Of a DNA stretch of 37,440 bases, positions 22,891 through 31,343 are shown piece by piece. A program made the position numbers and the translations under genes. The notes below the pieces were generated by a model. That model was not told where the DNA came from. It did no database searches and worked only from the letters and a program-made list of their open reading frames with translations. The DNA is from Arthrobacter sp. (GTDB lineage Bacteria > Actinomycetota > Actinomycetes > Actinomycetales > Micrococcaceae): positions 1 through 37,440 of the forward strand of contig JAPSIT010000008.1 of assembly GCA_031178585.1 (NCBI GenBank), written 5' to 3'. Position 1 is the first letter of the stretch. Every line of letters begins with the position of its first letter.

Positions 22891-24692
22891 AAAAAACACT
22901 ACTGACGGCTGCCTTGCTCCTGAGCTTCGCGGCCGGCTCACTGACGGCCTCGCCCGCCCTGGCCGAAGACTTCAATGCCACCAGCCCCTCTGCCCAAGCA
23001 ACTAATACGACAGAGGCTGCCACGGCCGCGACTACGTCTACACCAACCGACTCGGCACCGCCCGGCACGACGGGAACCAGCACAGATACGCCGCTGCCGT
23101 CGGAGCCGGTCTCGCCGTCGCCGTCGCCCTCGGACACGGCTCCGGCCACGTCAACGGAGACCACGCCGTCGGACACCACGTCACCGGAAGTCACGCCGTC
23201 GCCTACTGTAACTACCCCACCGGCAACTACCCCACCGGCAGCACCAGCAGCCATCGAGGTCCCGGGCGCGATCGGCACTAAATGGCGCGCCATGCGTGGA
23301 GCGGCCGGGGTGCTGGGTGCGCCCCGCAGCAACCAGTTCTGCGGCGGCGGCCTTTGCCATCAGATCTTTCGCGGCGGAAACATTTACTGGACCTCAAAAA
23401 CCGGCGCCCACCCGGTCCTGCGCAGCTCCGGTCATACCGGACCCGCCTGGTACGCCGGCGGAACCCTTCCGACCTTGGGGTACCCCATCAGCGACGAGGT
23501 GGCGGCACCGGGCGGCACCATCCAGCGTTTTTCCACTGGACGGATCCTGGCATGGATCCCAAAGGGCGTGTACCAAGTCCGCAGCACAGCCGGTGTTGGC
23601 CGTTACTGGGTTGCCCTAGGCGCTGAGAACGGCCTGGGCCTGCCCATTAACAAGGAGTTCTGCGGGCTGAGGGGCGGCGGGTGCGCCCAGGCTTTCGCCA
23701 AAGGCAACATCTACTGGTCGCCAGCCACAGGTGCGCGCGTCGTCAAGGGAGCCATCAATCAACGCTGGCGCGCCTGGGCAGGCCACAACGGCCTACTCGG
23801 TTACCCGGTCGCCAATCAGGTATGCGGCCAGCCAGCCAGCGGCTGCGTCCAGCGCTTCCAAGGTGGAACCATCTACTGGTCGCCTACGACCGGAGCATGG
23901 GTTACACGAGGCGGCGTCAGCACCAAGTACGCCAGCGTTGGTGCCAACCGCAGCTCGCTCGGCTACCCCACCGCCAACGTCCGCTGTGTTGGCTCTCAGT
24001 GCGTGCAGTCCTTCCAGCGCGGCTACATCGGCTGGACAACCACAGCGGGCGGCCGCGTCTACGCCATGACCGAGTGCGCCAAGCTCAACAACGGGCGGAC
24101 CAAATACTCCGCGTACGGCGCAAACCGGGTGCTGCTGACCTTCACCTCAGGCTACAAGCGGGCATATGCCACTAACGTCTACTGCGTCCGCATGGCCGGG
24201 TTGTACGTTGCCGACTGGAAGACCGACGGCTACGTTGGCGCCTCCGGCTTCAAGCCGCCGGGAGTGCCCTCCGGCCCCACCCGCTACCTCTTCTCCCCCA
24301 CCGGTTCGTACTCGGTGACCGAGGCCTTCGGGCTGGGCAACCCCGGTACCAAGCTGGCATACCGGACGCTGAAGCCGACCTCCCGGTGGGGTGGCAACCC
24401 CTGGACTCCGACGTACAACAAGTACTTCGAGTCCTCCTCATGGGTGGGCTGGGACGAGAACATGTGGTACTTCGCCACCCGCTCCACGCACGACTACCGG
24501 CAGGGTGTGGTGATCAATTACAACCGTCCGAACATTGTCCAGAATGCAGGGTTTGCCATCTTCCTGCACATGAACAAAGTGCCGACGGCGGGCTGCATCT
24601 CCCTGGACGACTGGGCAGTTGTCGACTACATCCGTAAGTCGACTCCCGGAGACCGCATCATCATGGGAACGTACAACGACATCTTCCGGTAG
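22887..24692 (+). CDS. Secreted LGFP-repeat L,D-transpeptidase-like cell-wall protein
   Basis: 601 residues: signal peptide (1-27, ASPALA cleavage), Thr/Ser/Pro-rich spacer (~28-125), five LGFP-type repeats of ~54 residues (~128-395), and a YkuD-like L,D-transpeptidase domain to the C-terminus. Repeats carry LGAP, LGYP, LGLP, LGYP and LGYP cores and end in aromatic-rich segments like GNIYWSPATGA; four of five contain a Cys pair. The YkuD part has FLHMNKVPTAGCISLDDW, with His561 and nucleophile Cys570. LGFP repeats bind or localise to the actinobacterial envelope; the YkuD cysteine enzyme would form or alter 3-3 peptidoglycan crosslinks or attach proteins. ATG 22887 overlaps the lipoprotein stop. 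Followed by a strong terminator. Confidence 0.9.
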   Translation: MKKTLLTAALLLSFAAGSLTASPALAEDFNATSPSAQATNTTEAATAATTSTPTDSAPPGTTGTSTDTPLPSEPVSPSPSPSDTAPATSTETTPSDTTSPEVTPSPTVTTPPATTPPAAPAAIEVPGAIGTKWRAMRGAAGVLGAPRSNQFCGGGLCHQIFRGGNIYWTSKTGAHPVLRSSGHTGPAWYAGGTLPTLGYPISDEVAAPGGTIQRFSTGRILAWIPKGVYQVRSTAGVGRYWVALGAENGLGLPINKEFCGLRGGGCAQAFAKGNIYWSPATGARVVKGAINQRWRAWAGHNGLLGYPVANQVCGQPASGCVQRFQGGTIYWSPTTGAWVTRGGVSTKYASVGANRSSLGYPTANVRCVGSQCVQSFQRGYIGWTTTAGGRVYAMTECAKLNNGRTKYSAYGANRVLLTFTSGYKRAYATNVYCVRMAGLYVADWKTDGYVGASGFKPPGVPSGPTRYLFSPTGSYSVTEAFGLGNPGTKLAYRTLKPTSRWGGNPWTPTYNKYFESSSWVGWDENMWYFATRSTHDYRQGVVINYNRPNIVQNAGFAIFLHMNKVPTAGCISLDDWAVVDYIRKSTPGDRIIMGTYNDIFR

Positions 24693-24716
24693 GCCGGAAG
24701 GAGTCAGCTAAACACT

Positions 24717-24767
24717 CCGGCGCCAGTGCCGACGCCTTGAGCCGCGGCGCTGGCGCCGGTTTGTTTT
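24717..24767 (+). terminator. Rho-independent terminator after the LGFP gene
   Basis: CCGGCGCCAG (24717-24726) pairs with CTGGCGCCGG (24750-24759); followed by TTTGTTTT. 24 bases past the stop codon and facing the end of the ABC permease gene. Confidence 0.88.
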
Positions 24768-24790
24768 AAGCCCCAAACGCGAGGCCCTCC

Positions 24791-25666
24791 TCAAGCGGCG
24801 AGGACGGCCGCCTTCCGGCGGCGGGCCTTGGCGATGCGGGTTCCGATAAGGCCCTGCCGTGGGCTGAAGAGATAGACGACGGCGAAGACAGCACCCTGGG
24901 TGAGCACCACCATGGCGCCCGAGGCCGTGTCCAGGTAGTAGCTGAAGTAAATCCCCGCAACGGAGCACGCCGCTGACACGGACGGGGCGATCACCAGCAT
25001 GCGGGAGAACCGGTCCGTCAGCAGGTAGGCCGTGGCGCCAGGGATGATCAGCATGGCCACCACCAGCACCACTCCGACGGTCTGCAGCGCCACAACTGAC
25101 GTCAAAGCCAGCAGGCCCAGCAGCAGCGCACCGAGCCGCTTGGGCGAGAGCCCGATCGCGTGCGCGTGCGTGGGGTCGAACGCGTAGAGGGTGAGGTCGC
25201 GGCGCTTCAGGATGAGGATGGCGAAGGCGACAACACCGAGCACGAGCACCTGAATGAGGTCCGGAACACTGACGCCCAGCAGGTTGCCGAAGATGATGTG
25301 GTTCAGGTCCGTCTGGCTGGGTGTCACGGAGATCAGCACCAGCCCCAGCGCGAACAGCGAGCTGAAGACGATGCCGATCGCGGCGTCCTCCTTCACCCGG
25401 CTCGTGCTGCGGACCACCCCGATCAGGGTCACAGCGATCAGCGCGAACACCAGTGCTCCCAGCGCGAACGGCGCCCCCACGATGTACGCGAGCACGACGC
25501 CGGGAAGCACCGCGTGCGAGACGGCGTCACCCATGAGCGACCAGCCGATCAGGACGAGCCAGCAGCTCAGGACCGCGCACACGATCGCGGCGAGCGCCGT
25601 GGTGAGAATGGCCCTGACCATGAAGTCGTAACCGAGCGGCTCCGTCAGGAGACTGATGAGATCCAT
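24791..25666 (-). CDS. Metal ABC transporter permease (MntB/ZnuB type)
   Basis: 291-residue membrane protein with about eight to nine spans of the ABC-3 family (PF00950 type). Marker segments: SCWLVLIGWSLMGDAVSHAVLPGVVLAY near the N-terminus, the FSSLFALGLVLIS span, DPTHAHAIGLSP, and VALQTVGVVLVVAMLIIPGATAYLLT. The C-terminal tail is basic (RIAKARRRK). Third gene of the SBP-ATPase-permease operon; its ATG at 25666 is three bases past the ATPase stop. Substrate manganese is inferred from the binding protein's ligands. Confidence 0.92.
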   Translation of the reverse strand: MDLISLLTEPLGYDFMVRAILTTALAAIVCAVLSCWLVLIGWSLMGDAVSHAVLPGVVLAYIVGAPFALGALVFALIAVTLIGVVRSTSRVKEDAAIGIVFSSLFALGLVLISVTPSQTDLNHIIFGNLLGVSVPDLIQVLVLGVVAFAILILKRRDLTLYAFDPTHAHAIGLSPKRLGALLLGLLALTSVVALQTVGVVLVVAMLIIPGATAYLLTDRFSRMLVIAPSVSAACSVAGIYFSYYLDTASGAMVVLTQGAVFAVVYLFSPRQGLIGTRIAKARRRKAAVLAA

Positions 25667-25669
25667 GGT

Positions 25670-26536
25670 TCAGGCCTTCCCCTCGTGGCCAAGGATGTCG
25701 GCGACAGGGTCCACGTGCGGCTCCGGCCGCTGAAATCCAGGCCGGGGATATCCTGCCCCGTCCCGGTTCAGGACATCCAGTCCGAAGGCCATGGCGAGGT
25801 TCTCCGGCTGCAGCACCACTTCCGGCGCTCCGTGCATCAGCACCTTGCGCATCAGGAGCACGGCTTCATCGCACAGCTGCGGGAGGGCATGGAGGTCGTG
25901 GGTGGAGATGAGGATGGTGCAGCCGTCCGCGGCCAGCTCGCGCAGCAGGCGCGTGATGGTGGCTTCAGAGCGCTTGTCCACACCCGCGAACGGCTCGTCC
26001 AGCAGCATCATCGTGGCGCCTTGGGCGATCCCCCGCGCCACGAAGGCGCGCTTTTTCTGCCCGCCCGACAGCTGGCCGATCTGCCGGCCGGCAAACTCGG
26101 AGAGTTCAACGCGCTCCAGCGCCTCCTCGACGGCGGCCCTGTCGGCTTTGGAGGGACGCCGGGTGAACCCTTGGTGCCCGTAACGGCCCATCATCACCAC
26201 GTCCTTCACGGACAGCGGGAACTCCCAGTCCACGTCCTCGCTCTGCGGAACGTAGCCGATCACACCCTCCTTGCGCGCCTTCGACGGCGGCGCGCCGTTC
26301 ACCAGCACGCGGCCGGCGTCGGGCCTGATCATGCCCATGATGACCTTGAACAGCGTGGACTTGCCCGAGCCGTTCATGCCGACCAGTCCGCAGATCCGCG
26401 CATGCCCGAGGTTGAGGGAGGCGGAGTCCAGTGCGAGCACCTCTCCGTAGTGCACGGTGACGCCCTCGACGAGGATGGCCGGATGCGGAGCGGACTGCTC
26501 CTGCCCTGCCTGCCGGCGGGTTATGGACGTACTCAT
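25670..26536 (-). CDS. Metal ABC transporter ATP-binding protein (MntA/ZnuC type)
   Basis: 288 residues. Walker A GMNGSGKST (53-61), Q-loop in YVPQSEDVDWEFP, signature LSGGQKKR, Walker B MMLLDEPFAGVD and a switch His in ISTHDLHAL. The PQSEDVDWEFPLSVKDVVMMGRYGH segment is characteristic of Mn/Zn importers of the ABC-3 class. ATG 26536 overlaps the TGA of the substrate-binding protein gene (ATGA), indicating translational coupling. Energises the permease at 24791. Confidence 0.94.
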   Translation of the reverse strand: MSTSITRRQAGQEQSAPHPAILVEGVTVHYGEVLALDSASLNLGHARICGLVGMNGSGKSTLFKVIMGMIRPDAGRVLVNGAPPSKARKEGVIGYVPQSEDVDWEFPLSVKDVVMMGRYGHQGFTRRPSKADRAAVEEALERVELSEFAGRQIGQLSGGQKKRAFVARGIAQGATMMLLDEPFAGVDKRSEATITRLLRELAADGCTILISTHDLHALPQLCDEAVLLMRKVLMHGAPEVVLQPENLAMAFGLDVLNRDGAGYPRPGFQRPEPHVDPVADILGHEGKA

Positions 26537-27552
26537 GGCTGCCCTCCATTCAATGCAGCGGTGATCACCTTGGAGTCATGGCGGATGAGGTCGAGGTACG
26601 TGGGGACAGGACCGTCGGCTTCGGAGAGGGAGTCCACGTACAGCACGCCGCCGAACTTGGCACCGGTGGCTTCCACCACCTGCCGCATGGGCGCATCCGA
26701 CACCGTCGATTCACAGAAAACGGCAGGGACCTTGTTCTTCCGCACGAAACCAATGGCTTCGGTGATCTGTTGCGGCGTGGCCTGCTGTTCGGCATTGACC
26801 GCCCAGATGTAGACCTCCTGGAGGCCGGCATCCCGGGCCAGGTAGGAGAACGCTCCCTCGCAGGTCACGAGTGCCCGCTGGTTCTTTGGGACGGCGGCCA
26901 GCTTCGCCGTCATCTCATCCTGCACCGCCTGCAGCTTAGCCTTGTATGCCTTGCCGTTCGCCTCGAACACCTTGGCGTTGCCCGGGTCCAGCTCGGAGAA
27001 CGCCTTCACCATGTTGTCCACATAGACCTGGACGTTCAGCGGCGACATCCAGGCGTGCGGGTTCGGCTTGCCCTGATACGCGTCCTCACTGATGGACATC
27101 GCCTCCACCCCTTCGCTCACTACGGTGTGGGGCACGTCGAGACCCTCGACGAACTGGGCGAACCACGCCTCGAGGTTGAGTCCGTTGTCGAGAATGAGGT
27201 CAGCCTGCGATGCTTTGCGGATGTCCCCCGGAGTGGGTTCATAGCCGTGGATTTCGGCTCCCGCCTTGGTGATCGACTCGACCCGCAGCTTGTCCCCGGC
27301 AACGTTCTTCGCCACGTCGGCCAGCACCGTGAACGTGGTCAGCACCACCGGGCGCTCATCGCCTCCTCCGGCGCCGGCCGTGTTGCCCCGGCACGCCACC
27401 AGCGCCAGGCAAAAAATGACGACGGCGGCCGCCGCAGTTACGCTCCGGGGGCGGCCGGCGCTGTTGCTTGCGGTAGCCGCAGAAGTACCGGTAACCGCGG
27501 AAGTGCAGGGGACCGAAGTACGGGCACCGGAGGCATCGGAATTGCGGCGCAT
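26533..27552 (-). CDS. Metal-binding lipoprotein of the ABC importer (TroA/PsaA family, Mn-type ligands)
   Basis: 339 residues with lipobox LVAC (Cys54) after a Ser/Ala-rich 38-residue leader and hydrophobic core, an unusually long n-region. Metal ligands by position: His102 (IHGYEPTPGD), His166 (NPHAWMSP), Glu232 (TCEGAFSYL), Asp307 (YVDSLSEADG). This His-His-Glu-Asp set is that of PsaA/MntC manganese binders; zinc binders usually have a third His and often a His-rich loop, which is missing. Start ATG 27552 with GGAG seven bases upstream is preferred over ATG 27618, which has no ribosome site and lies next to a possible operator. First gene of the operon. Confidence 0.9.
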   Translation of the reverse strand: MRRNSDASGARTSVPCTSAVTGTSAATASNSAGRPRSVTAAAAVVIFCLALVACRGNTAGAGGGDERPVVLTTFTVLADVAKNVAGDKLRVESITKAGAEIHGYEPTPGDIRKASQADLILDNGLNLEAWFAQFVEGLDVPHTVVSEGVEAMSISEDAYQGKPNPHAWMSPLNVQVYVDNMVKAFSELDPGNAKVFEANGKAYKAKLQAVQDEMTAKLAAVPKNQRALVTCEGAFSYLARDAGLQEVYIWAVNAEQQATPQQITEAIGFVRKNKVPAVFCESTVSDAPMRQVVEATGAKFGGVLYVDSLSEADGPVPTYLDLIRHDSKVITAALNGGQP

Positions 27553-27610
27553 CGTTGCGCTCCGAAACACAACGGATCGGCGGACGCCTTTGGCACACCG
27601 AAACAGAAAG

Positions 27611-27624
27611 TTAGGCATACCGAA
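27611..27624 (-). promoter_or_regulatory. Possible DtxR/MntR-type operator upstream of the metal importer
   Basis: TTAGG-CATA-CCGAA is a hyphenated dyad with one mismatch (CCTAA expected), resembling half-sites of DtxR-family metal repressors, about 60 bases before the chosen start at 27552. Weak but positionally apt; it falls inside the longer ORF version. Confidence 0.35.
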
Positions 27625-27745
27625 GATTCTACCGAACGCGTTTCAGCGGCTGCAACGAAGACGACCCTTGGTTACAGTGCCTTGCCGGCATGGCCCGGCG
27701 CCCGTAGCCTGTCCGCAGTCCCGCCTGCCGGACTAGGCTGGAGGC

Positions 27746-28507
27746 ATGGTGACAACGCGACGCCCCCTCCCCGCTCAGCGCCCGGACCTCTACCAGTTTT
27801 CGCCGCTCGACTTCACCACGGTGGCGCTGTACGTAGCGATCGCTGCATTTTTCGCGGTAGCCGGACAACTGCTCCTGCCGCTGCTCAGGCTGCTCGTGCC
27901 CACACCTGCCGCAGCCTCCTATGCCGTGAACCTCGTCTTCTACGGCTGCGTCGGCATTCTGGCGGTGCTTGCGGCCCGTCAGGTTGTGGTGCGCGACCTT
28001 AAAGTGCTCGCTACGAGGCCGTGGTTCACGCTTGCCATGGTCCCGGCGGCCGTCGTCGCCATGATGATCTTCACCGCGATCCTCGTCGTCGTTGCGGGGA
28101 CGACGGAAACCTCCGCGAACCAGGCCGGACTGCAGGAACTCATCCAGCAGGTTCCGGCATGGCTCATGGTGCCGCTCATCGTGGTGGTGGGCCCCTTTGT
28201 GGAGGAGTACATCTTCCGGCACCTGATGATCGGCAAGCTCAGCCGCCGCTGGAATATCTGGGTCTGCTGTGCCCTGTCCGTGGTGCTCTTCGCCGCCCTG
28301 CACATCGTGGGCCAGGAGGCGATCACGCTCCCAGCCCTGATGCCGTACCTCGCCATGGGAGCAACGCTGGTTTTCGTCTACGTATGGACCGGCAACAACC
28401 TGATGTTCTCCTACTTCGTCCACGCCGCCAAGAACCTGGTCGCCGCCATCTTCCTGTACACCATCCCGCCGGAACTGCTTGACCAGATGCAGCAGGTCCA
28501 GGGCTAG
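27746..28507 (+). CDS. CPBP-family intramembrane metalloprotease (second copy)
   Basis: 253 residues, about seven spans. Motifs GPFVEEYIFRHLMIG (EExxxR), FAALHIVGQEA (motif 2 His) and YFVHAAKNLVAA (HxxxN) give the full CPBP active-site set. Unlike the CPBP protein at 3198 it lacks the long basic N-terminal tail. ATG 27746 follows GGCTGGAGGC, with GGAGG five bases upstream. Divergent from the metal importer; followed after 66 bases by the VOC gene. Substrate unknown. Confidence 0.88.
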   Translation: MVTTRRPLPAQRPDLYQFSPLDFTTVALYVAIAAFFAVAGQLLLPLLRLLVPTPAAASYAVNLVFYGCVGILAVLAARQVVVRDLKVLATRPWFTLAMVPAAVVAMMIFTAILVVVAGTTETSANQAGLQELIQQVPAWLMVPLIVVVGPFVEEYIFRHLMIGKLSRRWNIWVCCALSVVLFAALHIVGQEAITLPALMPYLAMGATLVFVYVWTGNNLMFSYFVHAAKNLVAAIFLYTIPPELLDQMQQVQG

Positions 28508-28573
28508 TGCCGCTCCGGAACCGGGCTTGCCCCCCTATCCGGTGCGCCCGCCGTCGTCGTAGGGTTTTGTCCC

Positions 28574-29014
28574 ATGGGACTGAACATTCAGATCGCAGTG
28601 GACTGCAAGAATCCGCACGACCTCGCCGATTGGTGGGCTGAGACGCTGGACTGGGCCGTGGAGCCGCAGGACGAGGCGTTTATCCGCTCCATGATCGAGA
28701 AGGGCTACGCCACCGAGGCGGAAACCACGACCCACCACGGCAAGCTCGTCTGGAAGGACGGCGCGGCGATCAGGCCCAAGGAGGAACTCGATGCCAGGGC
28801 GCCCGCCCGGCGACTGCTGTTCCAGACCGTTCCCGAGCAGAAGACCCTTAAGAACAGGGTGCACTGGGATGTGCGCCTCGACGGCCGGGACAAGGACGAG
28901 GTCCGCGCTGAACTCGAGGCCCGCGGCGCCACCTTCCTTTGGACCGCCAGCCAGGGCCCACACGAATGGCACACCATGGCGGACCCCGAAGGCAACGAGT
29001 TCTGCATCAGCTGA
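28574..29014 (+). CDS. VOC-superfamily protein (glyoxalase-like)
   Basis: 146 residues of the glyoxalase-like type: NIQIAVDCKNPHDLADWWAETL at the start, then RVHWDVRLDGRDKDEVRAELEARGA and the ending HTMADPEGNEFCIS, the common C-terminal strand of these proteins. Function unassigned. Ribosome site weak (GTAGGG 12 bases upstream). GC and codon use match the neighbours, unlike the VOC gene at 7503. menB starts 22 bases after its stop. Confidence 0.86.
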   Translation: MGLNIQIAVDCKNPHDLADWWAETLDWAVEPQDEAFIRSMIEKGYATEAETTTHHGKLVWKDGAAIRPKEELDARAPARRLLFQTVPEQKTLKNRVHWDVRLDGRDKDEVRAELEARGATFLWTASQGPHEWHTMADPEGNEFCIS

Positions 29015-29036
29015 CGCCATTACTAGACTTGGGACG

Positions 29037-30002
29037 GTGAGCAACGAAATCCCCGCCAAGGTATCCGACGTCTTTGACCCGTCGCGTTGGCGCACTGTGT
29101 CAGGCTTCGACGATTTCCAGGACATGACCTACCACCGGCAGGTGGAGCGGGATGCGTCCGGCGCGCTGGTTCGGGATCTGCCCACCGTGCGCATCGCTTT
29201 CAACCGCCCCGAGGTCCGCAACGCGTTCCGCCCCGGCACGGTCGATGAGCTCTACCGAGCCATGGACCATGCCCGCATGACGCCGGATGTGGCCACCGTG
29301 CTGCTCACCGGCAACGGCCCCTCCCCCAAGGACGGCGGACACTCCTTCTGCTCCGGCGGGGACCAGCGGATCCGGGGGCGGGACGGGTATCGGTACGTAA
29401 TACAAGACAGAGACGGCGAGACCAAGGAAACCATCGACCCGGCACGTGCCGGCCGCCTCCACATCCTGGAAGTCCAGCGGCTCATCCGGACCATGCCGAA
29501 GGTGGTCATCGCCGTCGTCAACGGCTGGGCCGCCGGCGGGGGCCACTCGCTGCACGTGGTCTCCGACCTGACCATCGCTTCGCGCCAGTACGGCAAGTTC
29601 AAGCAGACCGACGCGACCGTGGGCAGCTTCGACGCCGGCTACGGCTCAGCGCTGCTGGCCCGCCAGATCGGCCAGAAGGCTGCCCGCGAAATCTTCTTCC
29701 TGGCCCGCGAGTACTCCGCCGAGGACATGGTGCGGGTGGGCGCGGTGAACGAGGCCGTGGACCACGACCGTCTCGAAGAGGTGGCCCTCGAATACGCCGC
29801 GGACATCGCCCGGCAGTCCCCGCAGGCCATCCGCATGCTCAAGTTCGCCTTCAACCTCGCCGACGACGGCCTGGCCGGCCAGCAGGTGTTCGCCGGCGAA
29901 GCCACCCGCCTGGCCTACATGACCGACGAAGCCGTTGAGGGCAAAGAAGCATTCCTCGAGAAGCGCGACCCGGACTGGTCCAAGTTCCCGTACTACTTCT
30001 AG
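29037..30002 (+). CDS. menB: 1,4-dihydroxy-2-naphthoyl-CoA synthase
   Basis: MenB closes the naphthoquinone ring from o-succinylbenzoyl-CoA in menaquinone synthesis. 321 residues of the crotonase fold with NRPEVRNAFRPGTVDEL, SFCSGGDQRIRG, VNGWAAGGGHSLHVVSDL and QTDATVGSFDAGYGSA. Asp192 in QTDATVGSFD marks the type II MenB (as in Mycobacterium), whose own carboxylate replaces the bicarbonate cofactor used by type I enzymes with Gly there. The long N-terminus (SRWRTVSGFDDFQDMTYHR) is also MenB-like. GTG start at 29037; GGGA lies close upstream. Confidence 0.97.
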   Translation: MSNEIPAKVSDVFDPSRWRTVSGFDDFQDMTYHRQVERDASGALVRDLPTVRIAFNRPEVRNAFRPGTVDELYRAMDHARMTPDVATVLLTGNGPSPKDGGHSFCSGGDQRIRGRDGYRYVIQDRDGETKETIDPARAGRLHILEVQRLIRTMPKVVIAVVNGWAAGGGHSLHVVSDLTIASRQYGKFKQTDATVGSFDAGYGSALLARQIGQKAAREIFFLAREYSAEDMVRVGAVNEAVDHDRLEEVALEYAADIARQSPQAIRMLKFAFNLADDGLAGQQVFAGEATRLAYMTDEAVEGKEAFLEKRDPDWSKFPYYF

Positions 30003-30046
30003 GCTGCTCCCATCAAGGCAGCCCACCCACTTCTAAGGCGGACAGA

Positions 30047-31237
30047 GTGAACATCGAACCAGCCCTGAAGGCCCTGGCAGCCGCCCTCCACGGTGAGGGT
30101 CCCGCCGTCGAGCTGTCCGCCGGCCCCAACGGCGAGCCGGTGGTCTCTCTCGTTGAGACGCCGGGGATCGAGGACGCCGCGGTGGTGGTCCGGACGTCGG
30201 GCTCAACGGGCACGCCCAAGGCCACCGTCCTCACCGTAGACGCCCTCGCCGCATCGTCCATGGCCACGGCGTTCGCACTGAAGGGTGAGGGCCAGTGGCT
30301 CCTGGCGCTCCCGCTGCAGTACGTCGCGGGAGTCCAGGTGCTGGTACGGTCGCTCTTCGCCGGGACTCGGCCGTGGGCCATGGACCTGTCCAACGGGTTT
30401 ACGACCGAGGGGTTCACCGCCGCGGCCCTGGAACTGACCGACAAGATCCGTTTCACGTCCCTGGTCCCGGCACAGCTGAAGCGGCTGCTCAATGATCCCT
30501 CGGCGGACACGCTCGCGGTGCTGCGCCGCTTCAACGGCATCCTGCTCGGCGGCGGGCCCATTTCCCAGGCGCTCCTCGACGCTGCCCGCGACGCCGGCCT
30601 GCGGGTGGTCACCACCTACGGCGCGGCGGAAACTGCCGGCGGCTGCGTGTACGACGGTTTTCCCCTCGAAGGCGTGGCCGTCCGCGTGGCCGAGGACGGG
30701 CGAATCCATCTCGGCGGCGCCACCCTCGCAGCCGGCTACCTCGACGCGCCCCGGCTGACCGCCGAGGCCTTTACCGACGACGACGGCATCCGCTGGTACC
30801 GCACCAATGACCTCGGAACACTGGACACCGACGGCAGGCTGACCGTGCTGGGCCGCGCCGACGACGTCATCGTCACCGGGGGCGTCAAAGTCTCGGCCCT
30901 GCATGTGCAGGAAGAGCTGGAGAAGTTCGACGGCGTGACGGCGGCTTTTGTTGCCGGCGTGGAGTCGGCGGCGTGGGGGCAGGCCGTGGCCGCGTATGTT
31001 GCTGTGTCCGACGGCGTCTCTTTGGATGGTTCCTCCGGCTCTACTTCCCTTCCAGGCTCGGGCACGGACCCCGGCGCCGCCCTCGGAGCCGCCCTGGCTG
31101 AGCAGTGGCACCGCACCCTCGGTCTGCTGGCCCCCAAAACCGTCCTGCCGGCCAGCGGACTGATCACGTTGCCCAACGGCAAGCCCGACAGGCTGGCAAT
31201 GATTGAACGGCTCAACGCCCTGCATCAGGGAAAATAG
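30047..31237 (+). CDS. menE: o-Succinylbenzoate-CoA ligase
   Basis: Activates o-succinylbenzoate for MenB. 396 residues, compact for an adenylate-forming enzyme. P-loop VVRTSGSTGTPKAT (48-60), VTTYGAAETAGGC (acceptor-side motif), WYRTNDLGTLD, GRADDVIVTGGVKVS hinge and the C-terminal catalytic Lys in LPNGKPDRLA. A Ser/Pro/Gly-rich stretch sits at about 325-345 in the C-terminal domain. GTG start at 30047, 44 bases after menB; GGCGGAC is the only ribosome-site-like sequence upstream. Part of a menB-menE-menA row. Confidence 0.95.
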   Translation: MNIEPALKALAAALHGEGPAVELSAGPNGEPVVSLVETPGIEDAAVVVRTSGSTGTPKATVLTVDALAASSMATAFALKGEGQWLLALPLQYVAGVQVLVRSLFAGTRPWAMDLSNGFTTEGFTAAALELTDKIRFTSLVPAQLKRLLNDPSADTLAVLRRFNGILLGGGPISQALLDAARDAGLRVVTTYGAAETAGGCVYDGFPLEGVAVRVAEDGRIHLGGATLAAGYLDAPRLTAEAFTDDDGIRWYRTNDLGTLDTDGRLTVLGRADDVIVTGGVKVSALHVQEELEKFDGVTAAFVAGVESAAWGQAVAAYVAVSDGVSLDGSSGSTSLPGSGTDPGAALGAALAEQWHRTLGLLAPKTVLPASGLITLPNGKPDRLAMIERLNALHQGK

Positions 31238-31343
31238 ATTTCGGCCAGCTCCGCCGCGGCCAGTCGTTGCGGAGCGGTGTTCGCAGTTCCGCCGCGCTTC
31301 CTGCGCGCGCAACGTTCCATCCGACCAACATGAGGTATTTACC

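Noticed and set aside
25160..26812. 550-codon plus-strand open frame across the ABC transporter genes
   Set aside because: Antisense to permease, ATPase and binding-protein genes; high-GC shadow frame.
27631..27644. Fifth PaaR site, ACCGAACGCGTTTC
   Set aside because: Only the left half matches; the right half shares nothing with CGGT, and the gene downstream is a metal importer.
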